The notes under the pieces were generated by a model. The model made no database searches. It saw only the letters and a program-made list of their open reading frames with translations, and was not told where the DNA came from. From Hamadaea tsunoensis DSM 44101 (lineage in GTDB: Bacteria > Actinomycetota > Actinomycetes > Mycobacteriales > Micromonosporaceae): a DNA stretch of 64,000 bases. The stretch covers positions 62,001-126,000 of the forward strand of contig NZ_AUAX01000005.1 of NCBI RefSeq assembly GCF_000428945.1. Direction: 5' to 3'. Both the position numbers and the translations under genes were made by a program. This document shows positions 15,953-25,595 of the stretch, in pieces; position 1 is the first letter of the stretch; every line of letters begins with the position of its first letter.

Positions 15953-16717
15953 GTGAGCGACCGATCGAGCGACAAGCGGTTCTCCCGCGCCCTCGCCCGG
16001 CGGGGCGACACCCAGGAGGTGGAGCCGCCGACCGTCCCCGGACCGACCTACATCCTTGAACCGCGTTCGTCCGGCGTCGGCCGGCGCATCTTCTGGTTCC
16101 TGACGATCGTCGGCCTCGTGGTCGCGACCGTTCTGGCGATCAACCTGACCGGCATCCTGCCGAAGTTCCACAACCCGTTCGCCCAGCAGACCACGGTCAA
16201 GCAGCAGCCACCGCTGCTGCTGTCCATCAAGGACCTCAACCGGTTCGTCGCGGCCGAGGCGGAGTTCCAGGTCGTCATCGACCTCAAGAAGGACCGCAAG
16301 TTCGTGCCGGACTTCCTGCTCAACGAGCGGACGCTGTTCGTGGCCGACGGGACCGTGCAGGCGTACGTGGACTTCAGCACGATCGGCCAGAGCGCGATCA
16401 AGGAGACCGAACCGGGCAAGTCCGTCGAGATCACCCTGCCGGCCGTCCAGCTGGAGGACCCGCACCTCGACCTCGGGCGCAGCTACGTGTTCGCCGAGGA
16501 GCGCGGCCTGATCAACCGGGTCGGCGACTTCTTCGACGGGGATCCCAACCGTCAGCAGGAGGTCATGCTCAAGGCGGAGGACTCGCTGAAGGGCGCCGCC
16601 GACGCGAGCGAGCTGAAGTCCCGCGCGGAGACGAACACCCGCAACATGCTCAACGGCCTGCTGCACTCGCTCGGCTACACGGCCGTCGTCGTGAAGTTCG
16701 AGGACGCCGCCGGCTGA
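15953..16717 (+). CDS. DUF4230-domain membrane-anchored protein
   Basis: 254 aa from GTG 15953, with GGAG 9 nt upstream. The frame is open to GTG 15890. A cytoplasmic basic N-terminus precedes one transmembrane helix (IFWFLTIVGLVVATVLAINL) at about residues 46-65, then an extracytoplasmic DUF4230 domain with LVINERTLFVADGTV-like strands (FLLNERTLFVADGTVQAYVD). DUF4230 proteins are widespread and uncharacterised. A TACCTT box at 15881-15886 may be the -10. Confidence 0.8.
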   Translation: MSDRSSDKRFSRALARRGDTQEVEPPTVPGPTYILEPRSSGVGRRIFWFLTIVGLVVATVLAINLTGILPKFHNPFAQQTTVKQQPPLLLSIKDLNRFVAAEAEFQVVIDLKKDRKFVPDFLLNERTLFVADGTVQAYVDFSTIGQSAIKETEPGKSVEITLPAVQLEDPHLDLGRSYVFAEERGLINRVGDFFDGDPNRQQEVMLKAEDSLKGAADASELKSRAETNTRNMLNGLLHSLGYTAVVVKFEDAAG

Positions 16718-16902
16718 GTCCGCCACCGACCGGTACTACGTGAAACGGTCTCCATACTCTCCGTGATCGAGTGGGCAGGTTCACGGGGAACCAGGACCTT
16801 CGCCGCTCGGCGGGGGGTGAGGTTCCCCGGGCCCGCCCAGTAGGCTTTGTGCCGCCGGGTGGCGAGTACAACGGCGTACCGCGCTCGGCTCGGAGGGGTG
16901 TT

Positions 16903-18270
16903 GTGATCAGCGTTTTCGACTTGTTCAAGATCGGCATCGGTCCGTCGAGCTCACACACCGTCGGGCCGATGCGGGCGGCGTACACCTTCGTCGCCGGATT
17001 GAAGGCCGACGGGTTGCTCGCCGACGTGTCGTCGGTGCACGCGGAGCTGTTCGGCTCCCTGGGCGCCACCGGGCACGGGCACGGCAGCGACAAGGCCGTC
17101 CTGCTCGGCCTCGCCGGCGAGGATCCCGAGACGGTCGACACCGACACCGTCGACGCGCGCGCGTCTCAGATGCGCGCGACGGGGCGGGTGGCGCTGCTCG
17201 GCGTACAGGACGCTGGTGTCGATCTTGTTCTGCACCGCCGGCGTGCGCTGCCCTACCACCCCAACGGCATGACGTTCGCGGCGCGTGACGCCGCCGGGGC
17301 GGTCATCCGCACGCGGACCTACTACTCGGTGGGCGGCGGTTTCGTGGTCGACGAGGCCGCGGCCGGGGCCGACCGGATCAAGGCCGACGACACGCCTGTG
17401 CGCCACCCCTTCTCGACGGGCGCCGAACTGATGGCGCTGACCCGCGAGACCGGCCTGCGGATCAGCGACATCGTGCTGGCCAACGAGCTGTCCTGGCGGT
17501 CGGAGGCCGACGTGCGGGCCGGGCTGCTGAGGATCTGGACCGTCATGCGCGAGTGCGTCGAGAACGGCTGTACGCGCGAGGGCACGCTGCCCGGCGGCCT
17601 GAAGGTCCGCCGGCGCGCGACCGAGCTGCGGCGGCAGCTGCGAGACGAGGTCGGCCAGCTGGGCATGACCGATCCGCTGCGGGTCATGGACTGGGTGACG
17701 CTGTTCGCGCTCGCCGTGAACGAGGAGAACGCGGCCGGGGGCCGGGTCGTGACCGCCCCGACCAACGGCGCGGCCGGGATCGTTCCGGCGGTACTGCACT
17801 ACTACGCGCGGTTCGTGCCCGGTGCGGACGACGACGGGATCATCCGGTTCCTGCTGACCGCGGCGGCCGTGGGCGTGCTGTTCAAGGAGAACGCCTCGAT
17901 CTCCGGTGCCGAGGTCGGCTGCCAGGGCGAGGTAGGCTCCGCGTGCTCGATGGCGGCCGCCGGCCTGGCCGAGGTCCTCGGCGGTACGCCCGCCCAGGTG
18001 GAGAACGCCGCGGAGATCGCCATGGAGCACAATCTCGGCCTGACCTGTGACCCCGTGGGCGGCCTGGTGCAGATTCCGTGCATCGAGCGCAACGCGGTCG
18101 CCAGCGTCAAGGCGATCACCGCCGTACGCCTCGCGCTGCGTGGCGACGGGGAGCACCACGTGAGCCTTGACAAGGTCATCAAGACGATGCGCGAGACCGG
18201 AGCGGACATGAAGGTCAAGTACAAGGAGACGGCCCGCGGCGGCCTCGCGGTCAATGTCATCGAGTGCTGA
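16903..18270 (+). CDS. sdaA: L-serine ammonia-lyase (Fe-S L-serine dehydratase)
   Basis: 455 aa single-chain enzyme with fused beta and alpha domains. N-terminal [17 protein letters not shown]; the catalytic domain carries [4Fe-4S] cysteines Cys340 (CQGEVGSAC), Cys382 (TCDPVGG) and Cys393 (IPCIERN). The protein ends in Cys455 (VIEC); in the Legionella enzyme the C-terminal cysteine is the fourth cluster ligand and blocks the active site. Converts L-serine to pyruvate and ammonia. A GGAGGGG ribosome site precedes GTG 16903. A TAGGCT at about 16842 may be the -10. The 185-nt upstream spacer shows no riboswitch that I recognise. Confidence 0.95.
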   Translation: MISVFDLFKIGIGPSSSHTVGPMRAAYTFVAGLKADGLLADVSSVHAELFGSLGATGHGHGSDKAVLLGLAGEDPETVDTDTVDARASQMRATGRVALLGVQDAGVDLVLHRRRALPYHPNGMTFAARDAAGAVIRTRTYYSVGGGFVVDEAAAGADRIKADDTPVRHPFSTGAELMALTRETGLRISDIVLANELSWRSEADVRAGLLRIWTVMRECVENGCTREGTLPGGLKVRRRATELRRQLRDEVGQLGMTDPLRVMDWVTLFALAVNEENAAGGRVVTAPTNGAAGIVPAVLHYYARFVPGADDDGIIRFLLTAAAVGVLFKENASISGAEVGCQGEVGSACSMAAAGLAEVLGGTPAQVENAAEIAMEHNLGLTCDPVGGLVQIPCIERNAVASVKAITAVRLALRGDGEHHVSLDKVIKTMRETGADMKVKYKETARGGLAVNVIEC

Positions 18271-18347
18271 CCGTGGGTCCGGACGACGGCTCGCGCGCTG
18301 TTACCCTTGCGCCCACAGCAACCGAAGGTCATGACAGGAGGTCGTGG

Positions 18348-19154
18348 GTGACTACGAGCGTGGCGGGGGTCTGGAGTCACCGGACCGTACTGCGTGTACT
18401 CGTTCAGCGCGATCTCGCGGTCAAGTACCAGCAGTCGGTGCTCGGCTACCTCTGGTCGCTGATCGAGCCGCTGTCGATGGGCTTGATCTACTGGTTCATC
18501 TTCGGGGTCGTCTACAACACCCGGGGCAGCTTCGACGGCGCGTCGTACCCGCTGTTCATCCTGTCCGGCATCTTCGTCTGGCAGTGGTTCTCCAGCGCGC
18601 TCAGCGAGTCGACCAGCGCCCTGACGGCGCAGGCCCGCCTGATCACCACGATCAAGGTGCCGCGCGAGATCTTCCCGATCGGACGGGTGACCGGCCGGTT
18701 CGCCGAGTACCTGGCCGGCCTGCCGGTGCTGGTCGCCGCGGCGATCCTCTTCCACGGCCACGTCACCTGGCGTACCGCTGTCGGGCTGCCGCTCGCCGTG
18801 CTCATGCAGTTCGTCCTGCTGATCGGCGTATCGCTGCTGCTGAGCTCGCTGAACGTGATGCTGCGCGACGTCGAGCGGTTCATCCGCCTGGCCCAGCGCA
18901 TCCTGATCTACGCCGCGCCGATCATCTACCCGCTGCAGAAGGTGCAGGACGCGGACATCCCGCACTGGGTGAAGGTCGTCTACCAGATGAACCCCCTCGT
19001 CGGCATCGTCCAGCTGCAGCACGCCGCGTGGTTCCCGACGGAGTGGCCGTCCACCAAGCTGCTGCTGACCTCGGCCGCCGGCTGTCTGATCATCCTCTTC
19101 GCCGGCTGGTGGACGTTCCACCGCCTGGAGCCCTCGGTTCTCAAGGAGCTGTGA
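18348..19154 (+). CDS. ABC exporter permease, TagG/Wzm type
   Basis: 268 aa with six predicted membrane helices. The segment RDLAVKYQQSVLGYLWSLIEP is typical of ABC-2 polysaccharide/teichoic-acid export permeases. An AGGAGGT ribosome site lies 6 nt before GTG 18348. The ATPase partner starts 3 nt after the stop. Together they should export an undecaprenol- or lipid-linked cell-wall glycan across the membrane. No glycosyltransferases lie nearby, so the substrate is unknown. Confidence 0.88.
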   Translation: MTTSVAGVWSHRTVLRVLVQRDLAVKYQQSVLGYLWSLIEPLSMGLIYWFIFGVVYNTRGSFDGASYPLFILSGIFVWQWFSSALSESTSALTAQARLITTIKVPREIFPIGRVTGRFAEYLAGLPVLVAAAILFHGHVTWRTAVGLPLAVLMQFVLLIGVSLLLSSLNVMLRDVERFIRLAQRILIYAAPIIYPLQKVQDADIPHWVKVVYQMNPLVGIVQLQHAAWFPTEWPSTKLLLTSAAGCLIILFAGWWTFHRLEPSVLKEL

Positions 19155-19157
19155 GTC

Positions 19158-19913
19158 GTGAGCGACCCCATCATCAGCGCCCGCGGTCTCGGCGTCCGCT
19201 TCGTCAAGGGACGCCGCCGCAACCTCCAGGTGCGCGAGATGCTCTTCCACGGCATGCGCCGGAACCCGAACGCCGGTGACGACGGCTTCTGGCCGCTGCG
19301 CAACGTGGACTTCGACATCACCCCCGGCGAGGCCGTCGGCGTCATCGGCAAGAACGGCACCGGCAAGTCCACGCTGCTCAAGCTGATCGCCGGCGTACTG
19401 ATCCCGGACGAGGGGACGATCACGGTCCGCGGCCGGGTCGCCCCGCTGCTGGAACTTTCCGCCGGCTTCTCCAACGACCTCACCGGCAAGGAGAACCTCA
19501 ACCTCGTCGCCACCCTCCACGGGCTGTCCAAGCAGCAGCTCGCGGCCAAGTTCGACGAGATCGTGGACTTTGCCGGCGACCAGGTCGCCAAGTCGCTCGA
19601 CCTGCCCGTGCGGCACTACTCCTCGGGCATGCGCGTACGCCTCGGCTTCTCGATCATTTCGCAGCTGCACCACCCGATCCTGCTGGTCGACGAGGTGATG
19701 GCGGTCGGCGACGCGGAGTTCCGGGCCAAGTGCTACGACACGATGCAGCGGCTGCTGGCCGAGGGCCGGACGCTGGTGCTCGTCTCCCACAACGAGGGCG
19801 ACCTGACCCGCTTCTGTACGCGTGGCCTGTTCATCAACGAGGGCCGCCTCACCGTGGACGGGACCGTGCACGAGGCGCTCGCCGCGTACAAAGGCGGTTA
19901 CGTTCCCGCCTGA
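19158..19913 (+). CDS. ABC exporter ATPase, TagH/Wzt type
   Basis: 251 aa. Walker A GKNGTGKST, signature YSSGMRVRLGF (the SSG form typical of this export group), Walker B ILLVDEVMAVGD and a switch His in VLVSHNEGD. It lacks the C-terminal carbohydrate-binding extension of some Wzt proteins, so it is the short form. Pairs with the upstream permease, 3 nt away. Confidence 0.9.
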   Translation: MSDPIISARGLGVRFVKGRRRNLQVREMLFHGMRRNPNAGDDGFWPLRNVDFDITPGEAVGVIGKNGTGKSTLLKLIAGVLIPDEGTITVRGRVAPLLELSAGFSNDLTGKENLNLVATLHGLSKQQLAAKFDEIVDFAGDQVAKSLDLPVRHYSSGMRVRLGFSIISQLHHPILLVDEVMAVGDAEFRAKCYDTMQRLLAEGRTLVLVSHNEGDLTRFCTRGLFINEGRLTVDGTVHEALAAYKGGYVPA

Positions 19914-20071
19914 CCTGCTCCACGATCAACAACCGTGACGGCGACGCGTCGTAGCAGCTAGGTAACGCCACGAATACGTCGGGAACATCACACGTTTACC
20001 CGATGTTGTCGGGACCCGGTCCTTGGGGAAAGTAACGAGGCTCGGAGCGAGACAACTGTGGGGAGGTGGCG

Positions 20072-21373
20072 GTGACCACCGTCGCGCTCAAGGACGTCAC
20101 CAAGATCTTCCAGGATGGAACGGTTGCGGTCGACAACGTCAGCCTGGATGTGGCTGACGGAGAATTCATGGTCCTGCTGGGACCGTCCGGCTGTGGCAAG
20201 TCGACGGTGCTGCGCATGGTGGCCGGGCTGGAGGACCCGACCAACGGCGCCATCATGCTCGACGGACAGCTGGCGAACCAGCTCGCCCCGCGCGACCGCC
20301 GGATCGCGATGGTCTTCCAGGACTTCGCCCTGTACCCGCACATGACTGTCGGGGACAACATCGGATTTCCGCTACGGCTGTCGGGCGTCGAGCCCCAGCC
20401 ACGGGCGGAGCGGGTCGCGGACGTGGCCAGCGCCCTCGGTATCGGGGACGTGCTCGCCCGCAAACCCAGCCAGCTCTCGGGCGGCCAGCGTCAGCGGGTC
20501 GCCATGGGCCGCGCCATCGTGCGCCGGCCCGGCCTGTTCCTCATGGACGAGCCTCTGTCCAACCTCGACAGCGGCCTGCGGGCCGAGTTGCGGGCGGAGA
20601 TCTCGGGCCTCGTCCACGAACTGGGCGTCAGCACCATCTACGTCACGCACGACCAGGCCGAGGCGCTGACCATGGCCGACCGCGTGGCGATCATGCGTAA
20701 GGGCGTCCTGCAGGACGTCGGCACGCCGACCGAGGTCTACGGCAAGCCGGCCACGCTCTACGTGGCGGCCTTCCTGGGCAGCCCCAGGATGAACCTGCTG
20801 GAGGCGTCGGTCTACGTGCACCTGGACCGCTACGTCCAGCTCAACCTGGGCGAGCAGTCGCTCTACCTGCGCTGGGACGACATCCGGGCGCGAGCCGTCT
20901 CGCATTACCACGGCGAGCGCATCGTCGTCGGTGTGCGTGCGGAGGCGCTCATGCCGGTCTCCCCGGACACGCCCGGCGATGTGCTGCAGGGCCGCATCCG
21001 GTACCTGGAGCACCACGGGCACGAGTCGCTCGCCTTCGTGGACATCGGTGCCACCGCCGTCATCGTCGACGAACTGGGTGGCGCTCCGTCCAACGCGGAG
21101 GAGAACGGCCAGCGCGGCCTGCGCCGCTTCGGCCACGTGCTGAGCCGCCTGAGCGGCCGGAACGCCCCGCGGGACGCGGGTATGACCCAGGTGGCGGAGC
21201 GGACGAGCGTCCTGTCCGACGGCCGGCACCACCGGCGGCCGGCCGAACTCGCGGTACGGCTCGCGCCCTATCCGCAGGTGTCCAGCGGCCACCCGCTCGC
21301 GGTGCAGGTCCGCATGGAGGCGCTGCACTTCTTCGACGAGCGCGGGGATCGGATCGACGTGGGTCGTCGGTAG
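20072..21373 (+). CDS. Sugar-importer ATPase, MalK/UgpC/MsiK type
   Basis: 433 aa. Walker A GPSGCGKST, Q-loop FQDFALYPHMT, signature LSGGQRQR, Walker B LFLMDEPLSNLD, then a C-terminal TOBE/regulatory region. The regulatory domain is interrupted by a basic, low-complexity insertion (about residues 345-395, GQRGLRRFGHVLSRL and following) not usual in MsiK. GTG 20072 with GGGGAGG upstream is preferred over GTG 20066. The divergently placed sugar operon downstream encodes two permeases and a binding protein but no ATPase, so this is their likely energiser. It may also serve other importers. Confidence 0.88.
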   Translation: MTTVALKDVTKIFQDGTVAVDNVSLDVADGEFMVLLGPSGCGKSTVLRMVAGLEDPTNGAIMLDGQLANQLAPRDRRIAMVFQDFALYPHMTVGDNIGFPLRLSGVEPQPRAERVADVASALGIGDVLARKPSQLSGGQRQRVAMGRAIVRRPGLFLMDEPLSNLDSGLRAELRAEISGLVHELGVSTIYVTHDQAEALTMADRVAIMRKGVLQDVGTPTEVYGKPATLYVAAFLGSPRMNLLEASVYVHLDRYVQLNLGEQSLYLRWDDIRARAVSHYHGERIVVGVRAEALMPVSPDTPGDVLQGRIRYLEHHGHESLAFVDIGATAVIVDELGGAPSNAEENGQRGLRRFGHVLSRLSGRNAPRDAGMTQVAERTSVLSDGRHHRRPAELAVRLAPYPQVSSGHPLAVQVRMEALHFFDERGDRIDVGRR

Positions 21374-21402
21374 GTTCGTGGTTAGGGCACGTCGGCCCTT
21401 GT

Positions 21403-21465
21403 GCAATGTCTTGAGGTCCAAGATCCGCAAACTTCGTTTGCAGATCTTGGACCTCAAGACATTGC
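21403..21465. terminator. 30-bp near-perfect palindrome between convergent genes
   Basis: Left arm 21403-21432 and right arm 21436-21465 pair over 30 bp with one mismatch and a 3-nt loop (TTC). It lies between the convergent ATPase and alpha-galactosidase genes, so it is probably a bidirectional terminator. It is much longer than usual and has no U-tract. It contains the CAAGATC/GATCTTG core also found in the palindromes at 45045 and 50454. Confidence 0.7.
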
Positions 21466-21488
21466 GGCCGAGTGTGGGGGCCGGATTG

Positions 21489-23537
21489 TTAGACGACGAT
21501 GCGATCCAGGTCGGGCGCGTACGCGGTGTCGTTCCCGAACTTGATCGTGTTGGCGCCCGCGTTGAGGTTCACCGTGATGGTGATCGAGGCGGCCGTCGTC
21601 CAGCTGGTACCGGAGCAGGCGACCGTCTGCGGTGTCCCGCCGTTGACGCTGACGGAGAAGGAACGCGTACCGTCGACGAGGTAGTAGATGGTGAGCGTCT
21701 TCGAGCCGGCCGTGGCTGCCTGGACGCCGGTCAGCGTGACGTAGTTGGCCGTCCCGTTGCCGATCCAGCCGACCTTCTGGCCGCCTGAGCAGCCGGCGCA
21801 GGTCGCCAGGACCGCCGCACCGGCCAGCGTGCTGCTGGACGCCTCGGCCTCGTAAGCGGCCGTGGAACCGCCGCCACAGGTGATCTGGGCGTTGCCCCAG
21901 TCCCCGTGGTCGAAGTCGATCCCGTTGCCGGCGTCGGTCATCACGAGCCGGAGATAGCCGCCGCCGCTGAGACTGCCGCTCAACGCGACCGGCGGATCGG
22001 CACCGGTACGCGTACCGCTGTCGGCGATCTTCGTACTGTCCCGCCAGAGCTGGAACACCACGGAGCCGGCCGTGACCTCGTCGTCGACGCCGACCGAGGC
22101 GGACACCGTGGAGCACTGCCCGCCGAGGTAGTACTGGACCTCGCTCGCGGCGTGCACGCCCAGGCCCTTCGCGTACGTGGTGCCGTTGACGGTGAGGGTG
22201 TGACCGTCGCCGGCCGCCTGCTCGCCGTTGCTCTTGTCCTTCTCCACCGGTCCCCAGCCGTTGGTGGCCGAGGTCCACTGCAGGTTCGACAGGTACGACG
22301 TGCCCGCCGGCGGGGTGGCCGGGGCGCCGACCGGGGTGATCCGGTACAGCACGGTCGCGTGGGCCGGGACGGAGGCGCTGATGGTGCTCGTGGTCGTGGT
22401 GACCGCCTTGCTCCACAGGTCCTTCAGCGAGTAGCTGCCGTAACCGCCCAGCCCGACGGCCGCCGCGCTGGTCGTGATCGTGGCGGTCGTGGTGCCCTCG
22501 TTCGTCAGCGCGACCGCTCTGTCGCCGTTGGACAGTTGGCGGCTCCACACGTACAGGCTGCCGGAGGTGCTGACGATGTTGCCCTGCTTGCCGAGCGAGT
22601 CCTGGTCCACCGCGATCACGTCGGTGTTCTTGAGGATCGTGAGCGTCGCGGCCGACGCGTTGCGGATGTCCGAGCCGATGAGCATCGGCGCGGCCATGAC
22701 CGCCCAGAGACTGAAGTGCGTGCGGTACTCGGCGTCGGTCATCCCGCCGTTGCCCACCTCCAGCATGTCGGGGTCGTTCCAGGCGCCGGGGCCGGCCGCG
22801 CTCGCGTGACCGGCGTTGGAGTGGGCGTTGCCGATCATGCTCGCCCAGTTGTCCGAGATGTCGCCCGTGGTACGCCACAGGTTGCCGGTCGCCGGCCCCC
22901 AGTTCCACGGGGAGTTGCTGCCCCATTCGCAGATGCTGTAGACGATCGGGCGGCCGGTGGCGGCCAGCGCGTCGCGCATCGTGGTGTACCGCTGCTGGGC
23001 GTCGACACCCTGGTTGTTGCAGTTGTCGTACTTCAGGTAGTCGACACCCCAGGAGGCGAACAGGTTGGCGTCCGCGGTCTCGTGGCCGAGCCCGCCGGGG
23101 AAGCCGCTGCCGGAGCACGTCATCGTTCCGGCGCTGGTGTAGAGGCCGAACTTCAGGCCTTTGCCGTGTACGTAGTCCGCGACGGCCTTGATGCCGTTGG
23201 GGAAGCGTACGGGGTCGGGTACGAGGTTGCCGCTCGCGTCCCGGGTGGACTTGGCCCAGCAGTCGTCGATGTTGACGTACTGGTATCCGGCGGCCTTCAG
23301 GCCGGAGGAGACGAACGTGTCGGCGATGCCCTTGACGAGGGCTTCGTTGAAGGACGAGCCGCAGCCCGTCGTGTTCCAGTTGTTGAAGCCCATCGGCGGG
23401 GTCAGGGCCAGCCCGTTGCCGAGGGCGTACGCGGGCGCGGGCGCTACCGAAGCGGTGGTCAGCGCGCCTGCCACTCCGGAGGCGGCGGCGAGCATGGTCG
23501 CGGCGGCCAGGCAGAGGGCGCGGGGGAGTCTTCGCAC
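21489..23537 (-). CDS. Secreted GH27 alpha-galactosidase with NPCBM and C-terminal CBM
   Basis: 682 aa. A signal peptide (MRRLPRALCLAAATMLAAAS, cleavage near residue 38) is followed by a GH27 barrel. Nucleophile Asp171 lies in YLKYDNC and the acid/base is probably Asp226 in WRTTGDI, by analogy with human alpha-galactosidase A; WNDPDMLEVGN is also present. A beta domain follows, then an NPCBM-like module (TYAKGLGVHAASEVQYYL) and a C-terminal CBM6/35-like module (EAEASSSTLAGAAV to DLDRIVV). It should release galactose from extracellular alpha-galactosides. It has its own promoter and sits beside a matching sugar importer. Confidence 0.93.
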   Translation of the reverse strand: MRRLPRALCLAAATMLAAASGVAGALTTASVAPAPAYALGNGLALTPPMGFNNWNTTGCGSSFNEALVKGIADTFVSSGLKAAGYQYVNIDDCWAKSTRDASGNLVPDPVRFPNGIKAVADYVHGKGLKFGLYTSAGTMTCSGSGFPGGLGHETADANLFASWGVDYLKYDNCNNQGVDAQQRYTTMRDALAATGRPIVYSICEWGSNSPWNWGPATGNLWRTTGDISDNWASMIGNAHSNAGHASAAGPGAWNDPDMLEVGNGGMTDAEYRTHFSLWAVMAAPMLIGSDIRNASAATLTILKNTDVIAVDQDSLGKQGNIVSTSGSLYVWSRQLSNGDRAVALTNEGTTTATITTSAAAVGLGGYGSYSLKDLWSKAVTTTTSTISASVPAHATVLYRITPVGAPATPPAGTSYLSNLQWTSATNGWGPVEKDKSNGEQAAGDGHTLTVNGTTYAKGLGVHAASEVQYYLGGQCSTVSASVGVDDEVTAGSVVFQLWRDSTKIADSGTRTGADPPVALSGSLSGGGYLRLVMTDAGNGIDFDHGDWGNAQITCGGGSTAAYEAEASSSTLAGAAVLATCAGCSGGQKVGWIGNGTANYVTLTGVQAATAGSKTLTIYYLVDGTRSFSVSVNGGTPQTVACSGTSWTTAASITITVNLNAGANTIKFGNDTAYAPDLDRIVV

Positions 23538-23599
23538 TGGGCACTCCTTCGCGGAGTATTCGCGGAGTAAAGGACGGATGAAGACGCGCGCGCCTCCTC

Positions 23600-23628
23600 A
23601 AGATAGGGCTGCCATAGACGTAGGTCAA
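23600..23628 (-). promoter_or_regulatory. Promoter of the alpha-galactosidase gene
   Basis: Minus-strand TTGACC (23628-23623) and TATCTT (23605-23600) separated by 17 nt, about 60 nt before the GTG start, in an AT-richer spacer. The -35 is embedded in a TACGT-TGACC-TACGT direct repeat that could be an operator. Confidence 0.6.
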
Positions 23629-23706
23629 CGTATTACAACAAAAGAAAACGCCAGCCCGCCTGCCATTTTTCATCTACGGCGATAAATGGTTTGGGCATGC
23701 GAAAGA

Positions 23707-23727
23707 CCCGGCCGGAGTCCGGCCGGG
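23707..23727 (-). terminator. Terminator of the sugar importer operon
   Basis: Perfect 9-bp stem CCCGGCCGG/CCGGCCGGG with a 3-nt loop, followed on the minus strand by TCTTTC. It separates the permease gene from the alpha-galactosidase promoter. Confidence 0.65.
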
Positions 23728-23744
23728 AATCGCGTACGCGAGTC

Positions 23745-24635
23745 CTATCCCTTCGTGGAGCCGAGCGTGAGTCCGGCGACGAACTGCTTCTGCAGCAGCA
23801 GGAAGACGAGGATCGTCGGCAGGGCGACCAGCACCGAGCCGGCGGCGATCAGGTTGTAGTCGGTGAAGTACTGGCCCTGCAGGTTGTTGATGGCCGTGGT
23901 GATGGGCATCTTGTCGCCGGTGGAGATGAGCACCAGCGCCCACAGGAAGTCGTTGTAGATCCAGGTGAATTCGAGCGTGGCGAGGGCGCCGAGGGCCGGG
24001 CGGCACAGCGGCAGGATGACGCCCCAGTACTGCCGCCAGACCCCGGCCCCGTCCATGATGGCCGCCTCGGTCAGCTCCTTCGGCACCGTCTGCATGTAGT
24101 TGCGCAGGACGAAGACGCAGAAGCCGGTCTGGAACGCCACGTGGATCAGGATCACGCCGAGGTACGAGTCGTAGAGCGTCTGCGACGCCGACAGGAACTC
24201 CGGCAGCGGGATCTTCAGGTAGATCGTGTAGAGCGGGATGAGCATGGCCTGCGGCGGCAGCAGGTTGCCGGCGGTGAACATCACCAGCAGGAACTTGCTG
24301 CCGGGCAGCTGGAAGCGCGAGATCGCGAACGCCACGAAGGACGCCAGGAACAGCGTCACGAGGACGGCCGGCACCGCGATGATCAGCGTGTTCAGGTAGT
24401 AGTGCGGCAGGTCGGCGTCGCGCCAGGCCTGCAGGTAGTAGTGGAACGTCAGGTGCTTCGGCCACGACAGGTAGCCGCGCTCCGACGTCTCCTGGTAGGG
24501 GCGAATGGACGCGTACACGGCCAGCAGCAGGGGAATCAGCCAGCCGACCGCCACCAGGGCCAGGAAGGCGTGCAGGAGGGCACGCGCCGGGCGTACGCGG
24601 TGCGGCCGGCGCTGGACGATGTCGGCGGTGCTCAC
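23745..24635 (-). CDS. Sugar ABC importer permease, MalG type
   Basis: 296 aa, six helices. The permease-ATPase contact loop ELTEAAIMDGAGVWRQYWGV carries the EAA---G motif, and the protein ends LTLGSTKG. Third gene of the importer operon; its GTG overlaps the stop of the upstream permease by 4 nt (GTGA). Substrate probably alpha-galactosides (melibiose, raffinose type), inferred from the adjacent GH27 enzyme. Confidence 0.9.
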   Translation of the reverse strand: MSTADIVQRRPHRVRPARALLHAFLALVAVGWLIPLLLAVYASIRPYQETSERGYLSWPKHLTFHYYLQAWRDADLPHYYLNTLIIAVPAVLVTLFLASFVAFAISRFQLPGSKFLLVMFTAGNLLPPQAMLIPLYTIYLKIPLPEFLSASQTLYDSYLGVILIHVAFQTGFCVFVLRNYMQTVPKELTEAAIMDGAGVWRQYWGVILPLCRPALGALATLEFTWIYNDFLWALVLISTGDKMPITTAINNLQGQYFTDYNLIAAGSVLVALPTILVFLLLQKQFVAGLTLGSTKG

Positions 24636-25585
24636 CGTTTCTCCTCCCGGAAGACCTGCACGAGATAGGTGACGACGAAGCCGAGCGAGATGACCGTCAG
24701 GATCACCGCGAGCGCGGACCCGAAGCCGATCCGGCTCGCCTCACCGACGATGTTGGCGCTGACCAGGACCGACAGCAGCTCCAAACCGTTGCGGCCCTTG
24801 TTGATGATGAAGACGAGGTCGAACGCCCGCAGCGCCTCGATCACCGTGATGACGAGGACGATGATGTTGATCGGCCGCAGCGTGGGGAACGTGACCCGGA
24901 AGAAGGTCTGCACCTCGTTGGCCCCGTCGATCGAGGCCGCTTCCTTCAGTTCGGGGTCCACCGCCTTGAGCCCGGCCAGGTACAGGATCATCACGTAGCC
25001 GATGTGCCGCCACGCGACGAGGACGAGCACGGCCCACAGGTTCTTGCTCGGATCGCCGAGCCAGTCGACCGGATGCTGCGTCAGCCCCAGTACGCCGTTC
25101 AGCGCGCCGTAGTCCCGCGAGTACACCAGCTTGGCGATGAACCCGACGATCGCGAGGGACAGCACGACCGGCATGTAGATCGCGCTCTGGTAGAAACGCG
25201 TACCGCGGATGCCCTTGTCCAGCAGGACGGCGAGGAACAGCCCGAGCGGCGTCGCCACCAGGCCGAGGAACACGAGCCAGATCACGTTGTGCCAGACCGC
25301 CGGCCAGAACGGCGGGTAGTCCTGCACGATCTGGCGGTAGTTGTCGCCGTGGTTCCAGACGAGGTCCGAGACGCCGTCCCAGCGGGAGAACGACAGCACC
25401 GCCGAGGCGGCCGTCGGTCCCCAGATGAGCACGACGTCGAGAACGATCGGTATGCCCAGTAGAAGGGCGAAGACGGCCACATCCCGAGGGGTGAAACGAC
25501 GCCGCCGGGCGCGCCGGCGTACCGGCGCGCCCGGGTGGTCGGTCGTCTCGTCCGGGCGTGTGGCGCGGTCCGAGAAGAGTGCCAC
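24632..25585 (-). CDS. Sugar ABC importer permease, MalF type
   Basis: 317 aa with a basic cytoplasmic N-terminus and six helices. The EAA loop is ELKEAASIDGANEVQTFFRV. It begins 10 nt after the binding-protein stop and overlaps the next permease by 4 nt. It pairs with the MalG-type partner to form the channel. Confidence 0.9.
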   Translation of the reverse strand: MALFSDRATRPDETTDHPGAPVRRRARRRRFTPRDVAVFALLLGIPIVLDVVLIWGPTAASAVLSFSRWDGVSDLVWNHGDNYRQIVQDYPPFWPAVWHNVIWLVFLGLVATPLGLFLAVLLDKGIRGTRFYQSAIYMPVVLSLAIVGFIAKLVYSRDYGALNGVLGLTQHPVDWLGDPSKNLWAVLVLVAWRHIGYVMILYLAGLKAVDPELKEAASIDGANEVQTFFRVTFPTLRPINIIVLVITVIEALRAFDLVFIINKGRNGLELLSVLVSANIVGEASRIGFGSALAVILTVISLGFVVTYLVQVFREEKR

Positions 25586-25595
25586 TGCCCGACCC

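Noticed and set aside
16718-16902. Glycine or other riboswitch upstream of sdaA
   Set aside because: Some GC-rich pairing is possible, but no conserved aptamer core is seen.
18348-19913. O-antigen or teichoic-acid biosynthesis cluster
   Set aside because: Only the exporter pair is present; no glycosyltransferases, polymerases or nucleotide-sugar genes flank it.
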